This document shows positions 12,601 through 28,200 of a stretch of DNA of 64,000 bases, piece after piece. Each line of letters opens with the position of its first letter. The stretch's first letter is position 1. Source of the stretch: Chrysomallon squamiferum (taxonomy: Eukaryota; Mollusca; Gastropoda; Neomphalida; Peltospiridae); assembly GCA_012295275.1 (NCBI GenBank), contig CM022667.1:4454708-4518707 (forward strand), read 5' to 3'. A model generated the notes under the pieces. It was not told the DNA's origin. It saw only the letters and a program-made list of their open reading frames with translations, and did no database searches. The position numbers and the translations under genes are program-made.

Positions 12601-13605
12601 GGTAATCAGCAGACTCAAACAATGACTTTTACTAAAATCTATCATCATTTTTATATCTTGATTTATATGACAGTTTTAGACATAAATGACTGACAGAGGG
12701 ATGAATGCTTCAGGTGTACTCTTCAAATTTGTGCATGCATGTGTGTGTATGAGTCTCTGCATTGTGCTTTGATTTGCATGAAACTTCATTGTATACATGG
12801 AACATAATAATTATAAACCAACAGTTTCTGCATGCAACAATGACTTTACAACTTTTCTAAAAGGTTTTATTTGAGTTGTTTATAATCAATTTTTATTTAA
12901 TTTTTTATATTTTTTCTGTGTCTATATACCTGTAACTATGGGAAGACAAAAGATGACGAATAGTAGAAATATCATTGTAAAATTCAATCATGTTGTAATA
13001 ATAATAATAATCTAGCTCTTCCTTGAATACGTGGCTGATAAATGATTTAGAAATCGTATTTCAGAAGAATGTATTATGTATTGTAAATCATCATCTGAAA
13101 GAATCTAGAAAGTTTGCTCTAAATGAAATGTGTGAAACCAACAATAAAATAAATGCTGCAAGAATGTGGCAAAGCTTGAACAAACTGAAGAACTGCAAAC
13201 ACTTTAATTTGATCAAATGTAATAGACTTAAAAACTTATTTTGTATGTGAAAAAACAGCATTTTAACTGTCTAGGGTCTTTCATATTTCAAAGTTAATGA
13301 ATCACAAACAGTATAAATTACTTTATACAAAGTATTATTCTTATTATTATTTAATATTATTAATCTTCGGTGGGAACTGAATTATAACCTTATTCAGTTT
13401 ATTAATACATATAAAAAAGAAAATATATATATATATATGTATCTACCTATATACATATACAAGTCTTATTTTTTGTTGCTCTTCAGCTGAAATTGATTTA
13501 TCCAATATTCTGATTTATTCTTCCATATCATTTATAACCTGTAAGTTGTGGACCTCCCATACACAGAAGTTTTTTTTACATTTTCCTGTTTACGTGTTCA
13601 GAATT
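9658..13605. other. Convergent intergenic/3' UTR region between ECI2 and TWSG1
   Basis: Very AT-rich, with no convincing coding exon. It should hold both 3' UTRs. An AATAAA at 9879-9884 suits ECI2 polyadenylation. AAT, TTA and ATTG tracts recur (11526-11575, 11838-11945). A 75-codon open frame at 13023-13250 has no recognisable domain or splice context and probably lies in the TWSG1 3' UTR. Confidence 0.6.
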
Positions 13606-14598
13606 TCAACCGACTGAGTCAATCGCTGCATCAGCAACACGGATCTCGTCTTTGCCATCAACTCTGACGCTGTTCTCCGAGTAATCGTAATCCGGGACTT
13701 CCATTTCTGACTCCGCCAGCACGTTTGGCGGAGGACATTTCAGACACTTGGGCCGACTGATGCCGTAGTCGAGACACGTGTTTCCGATGCACTGACAGCA
13801 GCCATACTCGTGGAACCAGCGGTACTTGGCCGCGCCCATGGAAACGCACGACGTTTTGCATTTCATTATCGACAGACACTGGGAGAAAAATGCAACAGAA
13901 CAGTTTTTATCCGGCGAATCTTCGCTGTTGATGTACGATGGCTTCTTTTTACCTTCCTCACCTACAAAAAAAAAAAAAAATTAAAAAAATTAAAATATTA
14001 AAAACAATAAGATATGATTTATACTAGATAACAGTATATGAGTAACAAATAATACATTAAAAACACAAAATCAGTGACTTTCATCAAAACACATGAAAAT
14101 TGTTGTATTAAACCATCTTATTTGTATTAAAAAAAATTAAAGAAAGTTAAAAAAAAAAAAATAAATAAAGGTAACAATATTCTTTAAATAATTTTAACAT
14201 AATAACTTATCTGAACATTATTAGACTATATATTAATATACTCCCAAGTTAAATAAATTAGACCTTAAAGTTGGAAAAAAAAAAAAAAAAACACCAATGT
14301 ATTTACCTATAGCAATGGCATATCTGAGATCGACGTTGATGTCTCCAGGTTTGAAGTACAGGGTGTCGATGTGGCGAGGATACGAGAACGTTGTCCAGCG
14401 CTTTTCTTCATCCTCCTGCTCAGTCAACACATCGAACAGCTCGGGAATGGGATCATTCAAGTCTTCAATGGAGCTGGTTTTACCCAGACTCGTGCTTGGG
14501 TCAGGCTTTGGACAAAGACCTGAAGAAAATGACAAAAAAAAGAAGGTTTTAAATATTTAAAAATCAATGAAGACAATGATTGAAAAAAGGAAAGGTAT

Positions 14599-14658
<60 letters not shown>

Positions 14659-15303
14659 TTTATTTGATATTAATTAGTGGCCAGATAAAAGAAATCTGCA
14701 GTAGAGAAAACATTTTTTACAAAACTTGGTGAAACAAGATTTGATCAACTCTTGCACTTATCTGTTTTCACAGATATTAATATATATATATATATGTGTG
14801 TGTATGTATGTATGTATGTATGTATGTATGTGTATGTATATGTATGTATGTATTTGTATATATGTGTGCACACATCTGTTATCTACATGCAAATCAAAGA
14901 TTTTGATAATGAACACATACATGCACACTCAGCACAAATATATTCAGAATTTTCTCAGAACTGTCAATCACTGAAAGCTACAAAAGAACCTGACCCTGCA
15001 ACTTCTCAATCAGTTACTCTACAATCAATAACCACTCTAATAATAATAACAATAAAAAAATAGAACAGCAGAAAGTTATTTACCGACACATGAACAGCAT
15101 TCTGTAAAGAGGTCACCAAGGCAGACGGAGCAGTCTCTGCAGCACGTGCAGTTTGTCATGTTCTTCATGTCACATTCGCAGCACTTGATCAGCATGCATT
15201 TGCTCACTCGACTCGCGCACACAGCCTCATTACAGGACGTCGCCGAATCAAGAGAGGCTAGCAACACTGCCAGGCCAACAACAAGTACAGCTATCCGCTT
15301 CAT
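13606..15303 (-). CDS. TWSG1: Twisted gastrulation BMP signalling modulator
   Basis: Secreted cysteine-rich protein that binds BMPs and chordin and tunes BMP gradients outside the cell. Exons: 15303-15084, 14519-14307, 13961-13606, joined in phase 1 twice, giving 262 residues. Residues 1-23 are a hydrophobic signal peptide (MKRIAVLVVGLAVLLASLDS). The N-terminal Tsg domain follows with the dense Cys pattern CNEAVCASRVSKC...CCRDCSVCLGDLFTECCSCVG. Sequons lie at N48 and N51. The middle exon holds the family motif NDPIPELFDVLTE. The C-terminal domain carries CKTSCVSMGAAKYRWFHEYG and CCQCIGNTCLDYG, a near match to vertebrate TWSG1. Unlike the human protein (223 residues), about 35 acidic residues follow the last cysteine. 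A TTTGCAG acceptor lies two bases before the ATG, so a noncoding 5' exon is likely upstream. Confidence 0.95.
14601..14657. repeat. (AAT)n microsatellite in TWSG1 intron 1
   Basis: About 19 uninterrupted AAT units. Similar AAT/ATT tracts occur at about 15700-15765, 16299-16385, 23187-23240, 29279-29333, 31415-31459, 33876-33930, 34884-34942 and 40198-40250, mostly in introns. Confidence 0.95.
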
Positions 15304-15698
15304 AGCTGCAAATAAGATTGTGCGTTATTAGCAATAAATGCAGATACTGGAAACGGGAATATCTATATTAAAAAGGTATTTTTTAATTATACTGCACAGA
15401 AATACTGTGATTTACATCATCTATGATGATTAAAAAAGAAAGAAAAAAAAGAAGAATACTTCAGGACAGTTAAATCAATTTTAATACTGTAAAAGGAATG
15501 AAAAATGTGTTGATCTGACTTGTGAAAATAAGCAGAGGCAAGTTTTCTTATTGTCCTTTCATATACTTTCAAAACTTACAAAAGCAATTAAATGACAGGC
15601 AAAGAAGAGAGATAAAATATTAGTTAAAATTTATAATGAGATAGACTCTTTTCCAAAACCAGAATTCTAAAAATCCAGACAACCTGTGAGATTGAAAC

Positions 15699-15756
<58 letters not shown>

Positions 15757-16293
15757 AATAAATAAAAATAAATAACTTACATTTGTGTTACAATAATCGA
15801 TTTTCTTACGTTTTTATAATTACATTTTTTTTTTTGTTATTGTCATTATTCATATTAAAGCATGTAATTGCAATATAATTTTCATCCACTGAGCAAATTC
15901 TGAAAACCAACAACGTGAAAGTATAAACTTTATTAATATTATTTATACTTAGTTAAATAGTTTACACTTCACTGAATCACTTGTTATTTTTATAGAATTT
16001 CTCAGTTTTACTTTTACCATAGATTTAAATAAAAGTAAGCAAAATACTAATCTTCTGTATTTACCTTTTTATAAACAAATCTTAGCATGGATATTATTAG
16101 CAAAGTAATATTAAAACAAAGAACTTGTCAAGTTCTTAACCCAAAAATGAAATGTCAATAACAGCGACACCTTCTGGGATATAAAGGGACATAACTGGAA
16201 TATCAGACTCAAAATGCTGTCTGTATGTTTTATTATTATTACCGCGCAGTGAACATCTGTTAATAAAATTCTATAATAATATTAATAAAATTC

Positions 16294-16336
<43 letters not shown>

Positions 16337-16674
16337 TATAATAATAATAATAATAATATAAAAATAATAATATAATAATAATTCGTTTATAGATCAAGAA
16401 TAAGGTTGAAATAAGTTTTATGGAATAGGAAAAAAAAACATCGTTGGAGAAAAGAAAAGAAAAAAACCAGTAATTATGATAAAAGTGAGTCGGATGCCGT
16501 GTCTATGTTTATTTATTTATTTATTTATTATCGAGACATTTTAGTAACAATTTGTCGTTTAGAAAGTATGGCAACTAAGCGCAGTAACTCTATTGTTATT
16601 TTGTTATTTATAAACACGTTGTATAACATGTTGAAACTATTTCGTGAATCTACGATTGTACTTTCACTTCTGTC
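15304..16674. other. Divergent intergenic region TWSG1/RNF166
   Basis: 1.37 kb between the two start codons. It contains AAT tracts at 15700-15765 and 16299-16385 and no coding exon I can support. The first TWSG1 (noncoding) exon and both promoters should be here. Confidence 0.55.
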
Positions 16675-19600
16675 ATGGCTGCCTGTTCCGATATATCAGC
16701 ATTTAAATGTCCGATATGTCTTGATATATTTGAAATGCCAGTAAATTTAGGATGCGATCATATGTAAGTTGGGTCAAAGTGACATTGTGATTGTTGACTG
16801 ACAATGGCCCTCGGTTAAACTTAAATTAATGACGTGATTGTAAAAGTAAATGTTTGAATGCTGTGAAATGGTTAATAGTACAACATTTAGTGTTTACTTC
16901 ATGTTATATAAAATATAACAGTATATTTCTAATAATCCGTTGGTCACAAATTTTTAAATAAATACTTAGAACACACCTTATATTGGGTTATAATGCTTTT
17001 TAACAGTTATGATTTCCTCGTTTCACTACAAGATCTTTTATAATTTTTTCTTTAGTACTATAAGACTAACACTATAATAAGTGAATAATATATGATAAAG
17101 CATATTGCAAAATGCATTCATTTACATAAAACATCAATCGTATCAGAAAATATATTTTAAAAAGTTCATGTTTAAAAAACACACACACACACACACACAC
17201 ACTAATATACATTAAATAGTCAAATTTTGTATTAAATATTAAGTAATTTATTTATTCAGTTGTTATTACTGACATACAATAATATAATTATTATTATTAT
17301 TATTTTAAAATGTGTCTAGCTATTATTAAATTTATTCTTTTTCAAATGTTTGAAAGCTAAATATCAATGTAAAATTTACTGATATTTAAAAATTATTGAA
17401 ATATTTCAGATACTGTTCGAAATGCATCATCTCACTTCCACAAAACCCCCCTCATTGTCCCCAGTGCCGGAAGCCGTTTAACCAGTCGCTGCTGAAACGA
17501 GACGCCAATGTTGAGCTGCAGTTGAATTCCACCCAGTCCAGCTGTCAGTGGTGTGGCAAAAACGTAAATACACAACAACAACACCAACAGCAGCAGCACA
17601 AGCAACAACAACAACAACTACAACAACAACAACAACAACAGCAACAACTACAACAACAATAACACCAACAGCAACAACTACAACAACACCAACAGCAACA
17701 ACAACTACAACACCAACAACAATAACACCACCACCACCAACAGCAGCAGCAGCAACAACAGCTACAACAACAACAATAATAATAATAATAACACCAACAG
17801 CAACAACAACAACTACAACAACAATAACACCAACAGCAACAACAACAACAATAATATTAATAGCAATAATTAATAATAGTAATAACAATAAAAACAGTAA
17901 TGATAATAATAATAATAGTAATAACAGTAACAAGAGTAATGATAATATAATATAAATTTCTGTGTTTGTGTTTTAGTATAGAAATGGAAGGAGTCTAACA
18001 TACCTTTTCATTAATATATTAAAAAGAATGGTCTTTGTTGTGTGTGTGTGTGTGTGTGTGTGTTTACTGTTGAACAATTACAGTACTTACTTTTCATATT
18101 TGCAGTTATTTAAGTGACATAAAGAGAAAAAACAGAAATAAAGAAAGAGTACAGAAAAAGAATGTGTTTTAAAAAGGTTAACTTGAAAGATGAAAGTTGT
18201 TCTGCAGAAATGTTTTATTTTATCATTTGTTTTTTTGTGTTACAGATGACGCTAGCTAAACTGAGAATCCATTACACCATGTGCAGCAAGGCAGATAACT
18301 CTATCCCAAAATTTAAACCTATCAAAAAGACCTCACAGAAAGTTCCTAGGTTAGAGTCTAAACTATAGGCATTTTCATACAGTATAATTTAACATGTAGA
18401 TTAAACCTATCACAGAAAGTTCTCATTGTACATTGATTTGCAGTGTAAAGAAAGCTAAAAATTTAAAATATTATAGTTTATAATATGATTAGTATTGTGT
18501 CTAGGAATCAAAATATTTTATAAGGTTTTTTTTATAAATTTCAGTTAAATAAATTGTTTGAGAGAGAGAATATTTTCAACATAAAAAACCCCAGAACTGT
18601 TCCATTTCCTGTGAAAACATTTAAAATTGTCTTTCATAATTGAAAACATGTATAAACTGTATTATTCTATTTCTGTCCGTTATTCTATTCATGTTTGCAG
18701 TCACCTGCCTAACCATTCCACTTTTGTAATTTTAAAACTAGTATAAATTTTATTATTTTATTTCTGTTCGTGTTGCAGTCACCTGCCTAATAGGTCCACC
18801 TTTAACTGTCCATATTGTGGACAGGCCAACCTGGACAATACAGACCTTGTGAAACATTGTAACAGGCATCACCAAAATGACAATAAGCATGTGGTAAGTC
18901 TCTTTTTTTATTTATTTTAAATACATTTCTTATGAATATCTGTAATTATTTTTTCTTTTACATTTTTATTTGCAATCATAAAAATAATATGATTTGAAAT
19001 ACACCACTACTGAATTTTTTAAGTATAGATTACTGAAGATTTAAAACATACTTCCATTAATAGACTTGTATTTCCAGTAATAGATATACTTTGTAATGAT
19101 AGATCTATGTTTGTAATAACAGATCTATATTTGTAACAATAGATCCATATTTATAATAATATATCCACATTTTAATGATAGATCCGTATTTGTAATAACA
19201 GATCCATATTTGTAATAATGAATCTGTATTTGTAATAAAGGATCTATATTTGTAACAGTAGATACACATTTTGGAACAATATATCCTCATTTGTATTAGC
19301 AGATCCACATTTGAATCCATATTTTTAATAATATATTTGTATTTGTAGTAACAGATTTCTGTTGTAGGTGTGTCCTATTTGTGTAGCAATGCCTTGGGGT
19401 GAAAGGGAAAGGCAAAGTGCAAACTTTATTCAGCACTTGAATCTGAGACACAAGTTCGAGTACGAGACCTACGTGGTAAGACTTTTTTATTTTTGTTTGA
19501 CCTACTTAAAAAGTATTATTAAGGTCTTTATTTGTTTTAAATTAATGAAAAGTGAGCTTAGGTGGAATTGAAAAGTTACAGCAAAGTTTGAAATAATTTT

Positions 19601-20110
19601 TTTATTGTAAATGTATCTTGGTTATTTTTTCTTAACTTACTAAAATGTTTTACATGCATGTGCAAACACACAACATACATACACACAAACATATAGAAGA
19701 ACAGAAAAATGGTTATAAAATGTGTAAATGACTGAATAGACAGAGTAGTTAATAATACACAAACTCACACATATATATATACACACGTGTGTATGATATA
19801 AATACAACTGTCTATTCTAAATATAAACATGTAAACAGCAACAAAATAAATGTAACTTTAACATTTAAAGAAATGGCTCCGAAGTGACTAGTTATTTATT
19901 TTATTTATTCATTGATCGATTGATTTACTTACTTATTTGTTTGTTTGTTCATTTATTTCTTTGTTTGTTTGTTTGTTCTTATATTTATTTGTTCGTTCAT
20001 TCATTCGTTCGTTTATTTATGTATTTTCAAATTGTGGTTGACAGGATTTTGATCAGGATGATGAAGCGATGCTGCAAGCTGCCATCCAAGCATCCCTACA
20101 GGACACATAA
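16675..20110 (+). CDS. RNF166: RING-type E3 ubiquitin ligase, RNF166/RNF114 family
   Basis: Exons: 16675-16763, 17410-17563, 18246-18349, 18779-18893, 19368-19475, 20045-20110, all in phase, 211 residues (human RNF166 is 237). Domain order is that of the RNF114/125/138/166 family. A C3HC4 RING uses C12, C15, C27, H29, C32, C35, C46 and C49. A C2HC finger uses C75, C78, H90 and C94. A first zinc finger follows from CPYC at 126-129, and a second from CPICVAMPWG at 156-165, ending HLNLRH. A C-terminal ubiquitin-interacting motif reads DDEAMLQAAIQASL. NRSTFNCPYCG and CPICVAMPWG resemble RNF166 more than RNF114, RNF125 or RNF138. The family ubiquitylates signalling and antiviral adaptors. The substrate here is unknown. 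Intron 2 opens with a long CAA/CAG repeat, and intron 4 ends in a minisatellite. Confidence 0.88.
17570..17950. repeat. CAA/CAG-rich repeat at the start of RNF166 intron 2
   Basis: Imperfect CAA/CAG/CCA triplets begin seven bases after the exon 2 donor and decay into AAT/AGT triplets by 17950. Open frames through it on both strands (poly-T/A/P, poly-V/L, Q/N) are composition artefacts. Confidence 0.9.
18639..18808. repeat. Tandem duplication across the RNF166 exon 4 acceptor
   Basis: Copy A (18639-18728) and copy B (18729-18808) each contain GTATAAA, a pyrimidine tract, then TTGCAG and TCACCTGCCTAA. Copy B is the real boundary (exon 4 starts 18779). Using copy A (acceptor at 18700) would open a frame that soon meets a stop. 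Confidence 0.8.
19040..19366. repeat. Degenerate ~20-bp minisatellite in RNF166 intron 4
   Basis: About 14 diverged copies of a unit close to ATTTGTAATAACAGATCCAT. The last copies run into the pyrimidine tract and TAG acceptor of exon 5 at 19368. Confidence 0.8.
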
Positions 20111-22379
<2,269 letters not shown>

Positions 22380-23186
22380 TCAAGTAGTAATCATGTTATA
22401 TACTTTCACTGGTTTGAAACATTCAGCAGGTGGGACAAAGACATCAGGAGAATACATTCGACTCAGTGACAGCCACATGATATCCGGTTCCAACTGGATC
22501 AGGTGTTGTAGACTTTTTGTACTAGCCTGGATAAATAAAATAAAAAATTGAATAACTGAATATCAAAATTTGTCACCATTTCAAAATTTACATATTTATT
22601 AGTTTATTTAATTTTATTTATTTATTATAATTATTATTATTATTAGTTGCTTTTTTCACAAAACATTTAAATCAAAAACAAATATAGGCTGTTCTTACCT
22701 CTTGCAGTGGTTTGCACTGTCTTGCACTCAGATAAGGGAGACAACTCTTTGCCAATCTGTCAACATTAATACCAGAAGCACAAATCTGGAAAAAAAAAAA
22801 AAAAAAAAAAAAAATAAAATAAAATAAATAAATAAAGTAAAAATTATGAAAAAAAGGGCCAGATAGATGTAAATTGTGTTTTAGGACTATTGATGTTGTC
22901 AGTTTATTAACGTGACCATAATCAAAAAAACAATGATAGGTCTTTCAGGTACCATTAATTTTAAAAAAAAATAATATAAAATTTTTGTTCTGTTGGAACC
23001 TGAATATGTGTGTGTTAAGTTTTATTTATTTCTTTATCTGAGTGTTTATTTGTTTGTTTGTTTACCTTCTGTGCAATGTATCCTATGTTGGTAAGACAAA
23101 CAAGCTGGTATTTGTAGTTAATGGTAAACTGGTAAGCTGGAGATGCTTCAGCACTGAAAGAAAACACTAAAATATTAAAACTAAAA

Positions 23187-23235
<49 letters not shown>

Positions 23236-25242
23236 GAAATAATAATAATGATGATGATAATAATAATAATAGAAATAATGATATTAAAAATAATAATAAG
23301 AAGAAGAAAAAGAAACACATTTTCTATGTTATTTTCAGAAAAGAATATTAAGTGATAGTGTTCGTCATATACATTTGAAAGCTGAAAGTGTATAAATGAA
23401 AATATACAATTCATTACATTATATCTGAATAAACATCCATCAAATTTTTATTGCCATATTTCAGGTTAATATAATTTTATTTATACTTGAATAAATTTTT
23501 GTTCATGTCTTTTTGAAGTTTTATTTTAATTCTGTTAATTTTATTTGTTTGTTTTACCAAAGAGGTTCTGGTACATTTTAAAAACTTATTTATATATATA
23601 TAGTGAAAGTGAGTCTACAATTAAGGATACAGAAATTTCCGTATCTGAACACAGAATCTTCTACATTATTATCTTTTGGATTATTATAAAAACCCAAAAT
23701 GAAAAAAATCACTGAAGTAAATAAATAAATAAATAGTAACATATGAATATATTATTTGGTGTGGATCAGTTAAATGTACATAAACTATAAATAGAGAAAA
23801 CAAACAAAGAAATTTAAAATTGTGATACCTAATGTTGGTCTGTTTGATAAGAAAATTGGTGATTTTAGGAAAGACATCTTTAAATGTTCTTTGACAGATA
23901 AAATCTCCACAAGTTTCTGCCATTTTTCTCAATGTTGATATCGCCTGAAACAGAAATTATTTTATTCATTATCAAAGACTGCCATATTCAAACATAATTT
24001 ATTATAATTTTGTAAATGATTTAATTATTTTATATCATTTTCATTATTGCTGTTGTATTATTACTGTTGTTGTTGTTATTGTTAATGTTATTATTAGTAG
24101 TAGTAAGTAGAACTATTATCATCACATCATCATCATCATCATCATCATCAGTATTATTATTACTATTATTATTATTGTCTCTGTTGTTGTTAGTGTTGTT
24201 TTGTTATTATCATTGTTGTTGCAGTTACTGTGACAATTATTATTATCATCAGAATTATTTTTGTTGTAAGAAGAGAAAACAAAAATATTCATTTATGAAA
24301 TAAATACTAGTTTAAAAAGAATATACTAAAACACAAGATTCTGAAGTAAAAACAAAGAATTACAACAGTTGAAACAAACCCTGACTGACACAAGTCTTTC
24401 TTCATCATCAAATCTAAGAGAAAATGGCTGCCAAACTTGATGCACCAGTGGCAGAAGTTCATCTTAAAATAAAATAAAATAAAATGATTTTAAAAAGGAA
24501 ACAAGGAAGAAACTTTATTAAAAAGTATGTATTCTATTATTAAAAATATTAAATATTTGAATTCTATTTTTATTATAAAAACTTTTTTAACACATTTAAA
24601 TTATGTCTCTTTTTTATTAATATTTGACAAAAATTAAATATACAAACAGAAAGTTCCAGTTTTACAGAAGATTTTTTTATCATTTCTGAATCCGAACATT
24701 TTATGTTTTTATAACACATTCAGACATTCTGAACATCCAATTAATTAATTTTAATACAAACAGAATATTAAAATTTGTTTTTGAATAAATACACCTCAGC
24801 TGATTATTTCATAAACAAATATTAATTAAAAATTTACCTTTATGATTTCTAATGAAACAAAAGAAAACATCTGGCATCACTGTTTATTAAAAGACAGCAT
24901 ATTTCATGTGTTAATTCCTCCATGTTTGGAGAATACAAAATATAATTTTAGATATACATCATTCAAAGAGCACAAGCAGGATTGGGAATTTGTGTATTTT
25001 GTTACTATTATTTAATAATAATAAAGTTACTTTTCCAGTCCTGCAGAGCTGTGCAGGCATCTCTGATACAATCCAACACAAGCAAACGTAGCTCTACAGT
25101 AGCAGCAGACGTCAGAAGATGTTTACTTCTTAGTAATACCTAGAATCAAAAATAACTTACTAATAAAATTTAAAATGTTCCTGGAAATAATTCTTGAATA
25201 AGAAATGAAATAATAATGCAGTTATATAAATAACTATTAAAT

Positions 25243-25290
<48 letters not shown>

Positions 25291-28200
25291 ACACAGATGT
25301 TATAGAGAATGTGTTTGTGCAGTGTGAGATGATTAAAACTAGTAGAATATCTACTGTTTATTTATTAAAATCTTAATTCCATCTTGTACTGTATGCAGTG
25401 AAATAAATAATTATTTATCTGTCTCTGTGAGAACGTGTGTGTGTGTGTGTGAAAATATAATAAATTAAACTAAACTTACAAATATGTAACTACAAATAAA
25501 TTAATAAAAGTGGGAAAATAAGAAGAAAACAAGAAAAGAAAGTAGAAAAACAAGTGAAAAAAGAATTCACACAAATAATAAACAAATAAACAAAATGTCT
25601 GAACTCACCTCCTTCACAACACTAATGTGACTTGGTAGTTCTTTCTCTTTTGTCTTTTCATCCTCTACCTCACCATCATCATCATCATCACCAACAGCTG
25701 GAATTGCATCATCATCATCGTCATCATCATCCACAACACCTTTTGCCATTTGTTTTTGTTTGTGGTAGTCAAGAAAGAACTCTTTTATCTCAGAGAGAGA
25801 TTTTTGTTCTTTTTCATTTCTGGAATCCATTTTTGTTCAGATTTAGTTTCTGAGTTAGTTTGATGTGCCATTTCCAGTCTCTATGAAATAAAAAACAAAA
25901 AACATATAGTAGATCTTTTGAAATGTCTATTAAGGTAATGCATTAATAATGTAGTGATAACTGATTGAATTTTAAAACCTGCCTCATTACTTAACAATCT
26001 TTTTCTAGAGAAAAACTCAGAAATGCTTGAGTAACTTGACAATAAATAAATAAATGTTTTATTAGACTCTCTCTGCAATGAATTTATAAAATACTCCTTG
26101 TCAGCAAAGTTTGAATAAAAAACAAGCTGGTGCTAGTGCCCTTAAAAATCAACAGAAGTAGTGAAAAAAAAACGTTTTGAAGTCGAAGGCTAACAAGAAA
26201 ACTGTTTGCTGAGATTTGAAAATAACATACTTGTGTTGAAGGAAACCATCTGACCACTGCTTTGGTCAGTTCAGACAAAACTTTCATAAATAAAACAGCC
26301 TGGTCAGTGTAGTGGTCATCCAGAGAGGACAGAATCTGTATTAAAAAAATAATAATAAAACAGAAATAGAAAGAAATGCAAATATTTAAAATAACACTAA
26401 TACAAGTAATAATAACACATTATAGCTAATTTCTCAAATTTATTTATTTATGTGTACCTGATTTATATGTGCTTAAATTTATTTACATTCATTACATTCT
26501 TTATTAAGACAGTTTGTTAAACGTAAAAAAATAATTCTTAAAATGATCATAATGGGCATATTTGAGAAATAAAAGTACACTGGTATTTGCCTGTGATTAG
26601 CTTTACCTCGTGGATGGTGTCGTGTACAAGAGGCAGCAGGTTCTTGCTGCTGTGTTGTAACATCACTTGGAGGACAAGAGGAGTTCGCAGGTTGTCTGAC
26701 AGATGTCGCAGTCGAAGAGAAATCTCGTTAATCAGATAATCTGAATTCTCCATGATTAGCTCTTCTATAGATCTGTAATTATATTTTTATTAATTAAAAA
26801 AAAAAAAAAAAAAAAAAATTTAAATTAGGTTTCCATCATCAACAGCTTTTGAATTTTATATTACATTACATTACATAATATTATATTATTTAAGAAAAAA
26901 AAAAATGATTTATTATTTTTATTTTTTAATTTTTTTTTAAATCTCTTTTTGTCATCTTTTGTCTGTAGTTGTGCATGGCAACACTTCCCATATCTAAACT
27001 AACTAATTTAAATAATTAGCTCCTCCCACATCTGTAAACTTTTGATAATAATGTACTATTCCCATAATTAAATCTATCACTAGCTCCTACCATAGTGTTC
27101 ATAATATGCTCCTTCTATAATATTTTCTATATTATCTATTCCAAAACGTTTTTATGATAATCTGGTCCTCCCTTATCTACCAATGTTCACTTACATTATA
27201 ATTACAGTATTATTAAAATTACAATTTGAATACAAAAATTATAAATTGCTAATAAAAATAATAAATAAAATACAAACCTGTAATGACATGCTTTACATAT
27301 GTCAATCAAAGCCAAGTAGGCGGAGCTACTGATGTAGGCACTCCCATCCCCCAGTTTCTCTATGAGTGGATACAATACTTTAATGAGAAATAATTTGAAA
27401 TCCTCTCCAGTCACCTGTAAATAATCGTTTAAAAATATTTCTCTATATTAGATCTTTGTTCTTTATCTGAATAGAAAAATATATTAGTGATGAATCTACA
27501 CTTGAACTAAAACAAACACTGTAACACATACACACACACAGACACAGAGAGTGACAGAGAGAGACAGAGAGAGAGAGAGAGTATATTTTAATAAAAGTCT
27601 AAAACATAAATTACTTCAAATCATAAAAATATATACTTAAACAACTTGTTAAAATAAAAAAATATATAAAAATATCTTTTTCAGTCCAGTTTATTTAATG
27701 GAACATGATAACTTTTGACTTTACCTTTGCAAAAGTTCCAAATCCCTCAATAAAGAGACAGATCTGTACAATATTTCTGTTTAACACTGAAACACTCGGA
27801 GTGTTGCTGTTTGCAGAAAATATGGGACCAGCAGAAACCTCGTCACTTTCAGCCAATAGCAAACTGCGTTTCATAGGCACCTTTGGCCTGGCTGGTGACC
27901 TGTCCTTGACACAGGTCAGAAGGTCAAACATAGAAAGGTATTCGTCTATCAGCATTCTAAAAATAAAAATTAAATTAAATAAAAGATATATATATACAAA
28001 CTCAAATATTGGTAGTCAGATGAAAATTAAAAACATAAATATTAAAACATGACAAAAGTAAATTATAAATTATGATAAACAAATGTTTTATTATACATAT
28101 CAGTGTCAAATATTACATTATTAATATGTGATATATGTTAATATGTGTATGTCTGTGTGTACCTATGTGTGTCTGTATGTATGTACCAGTGTGTGTGTGT

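Noticed and set aside
13023-13250. 75-codon plus-strand frame
   Set aside because: No domain, AT-biased composition, and lies in the likely 3' UTR of TWSG1 on the other strand.
17478-17955. Long open frames (poly-T/A/P and poly-V/L) around 17.5-17.9 kb
   Set aside because: They are readings of a CAA/CAG repeat in an RNF166 intron.
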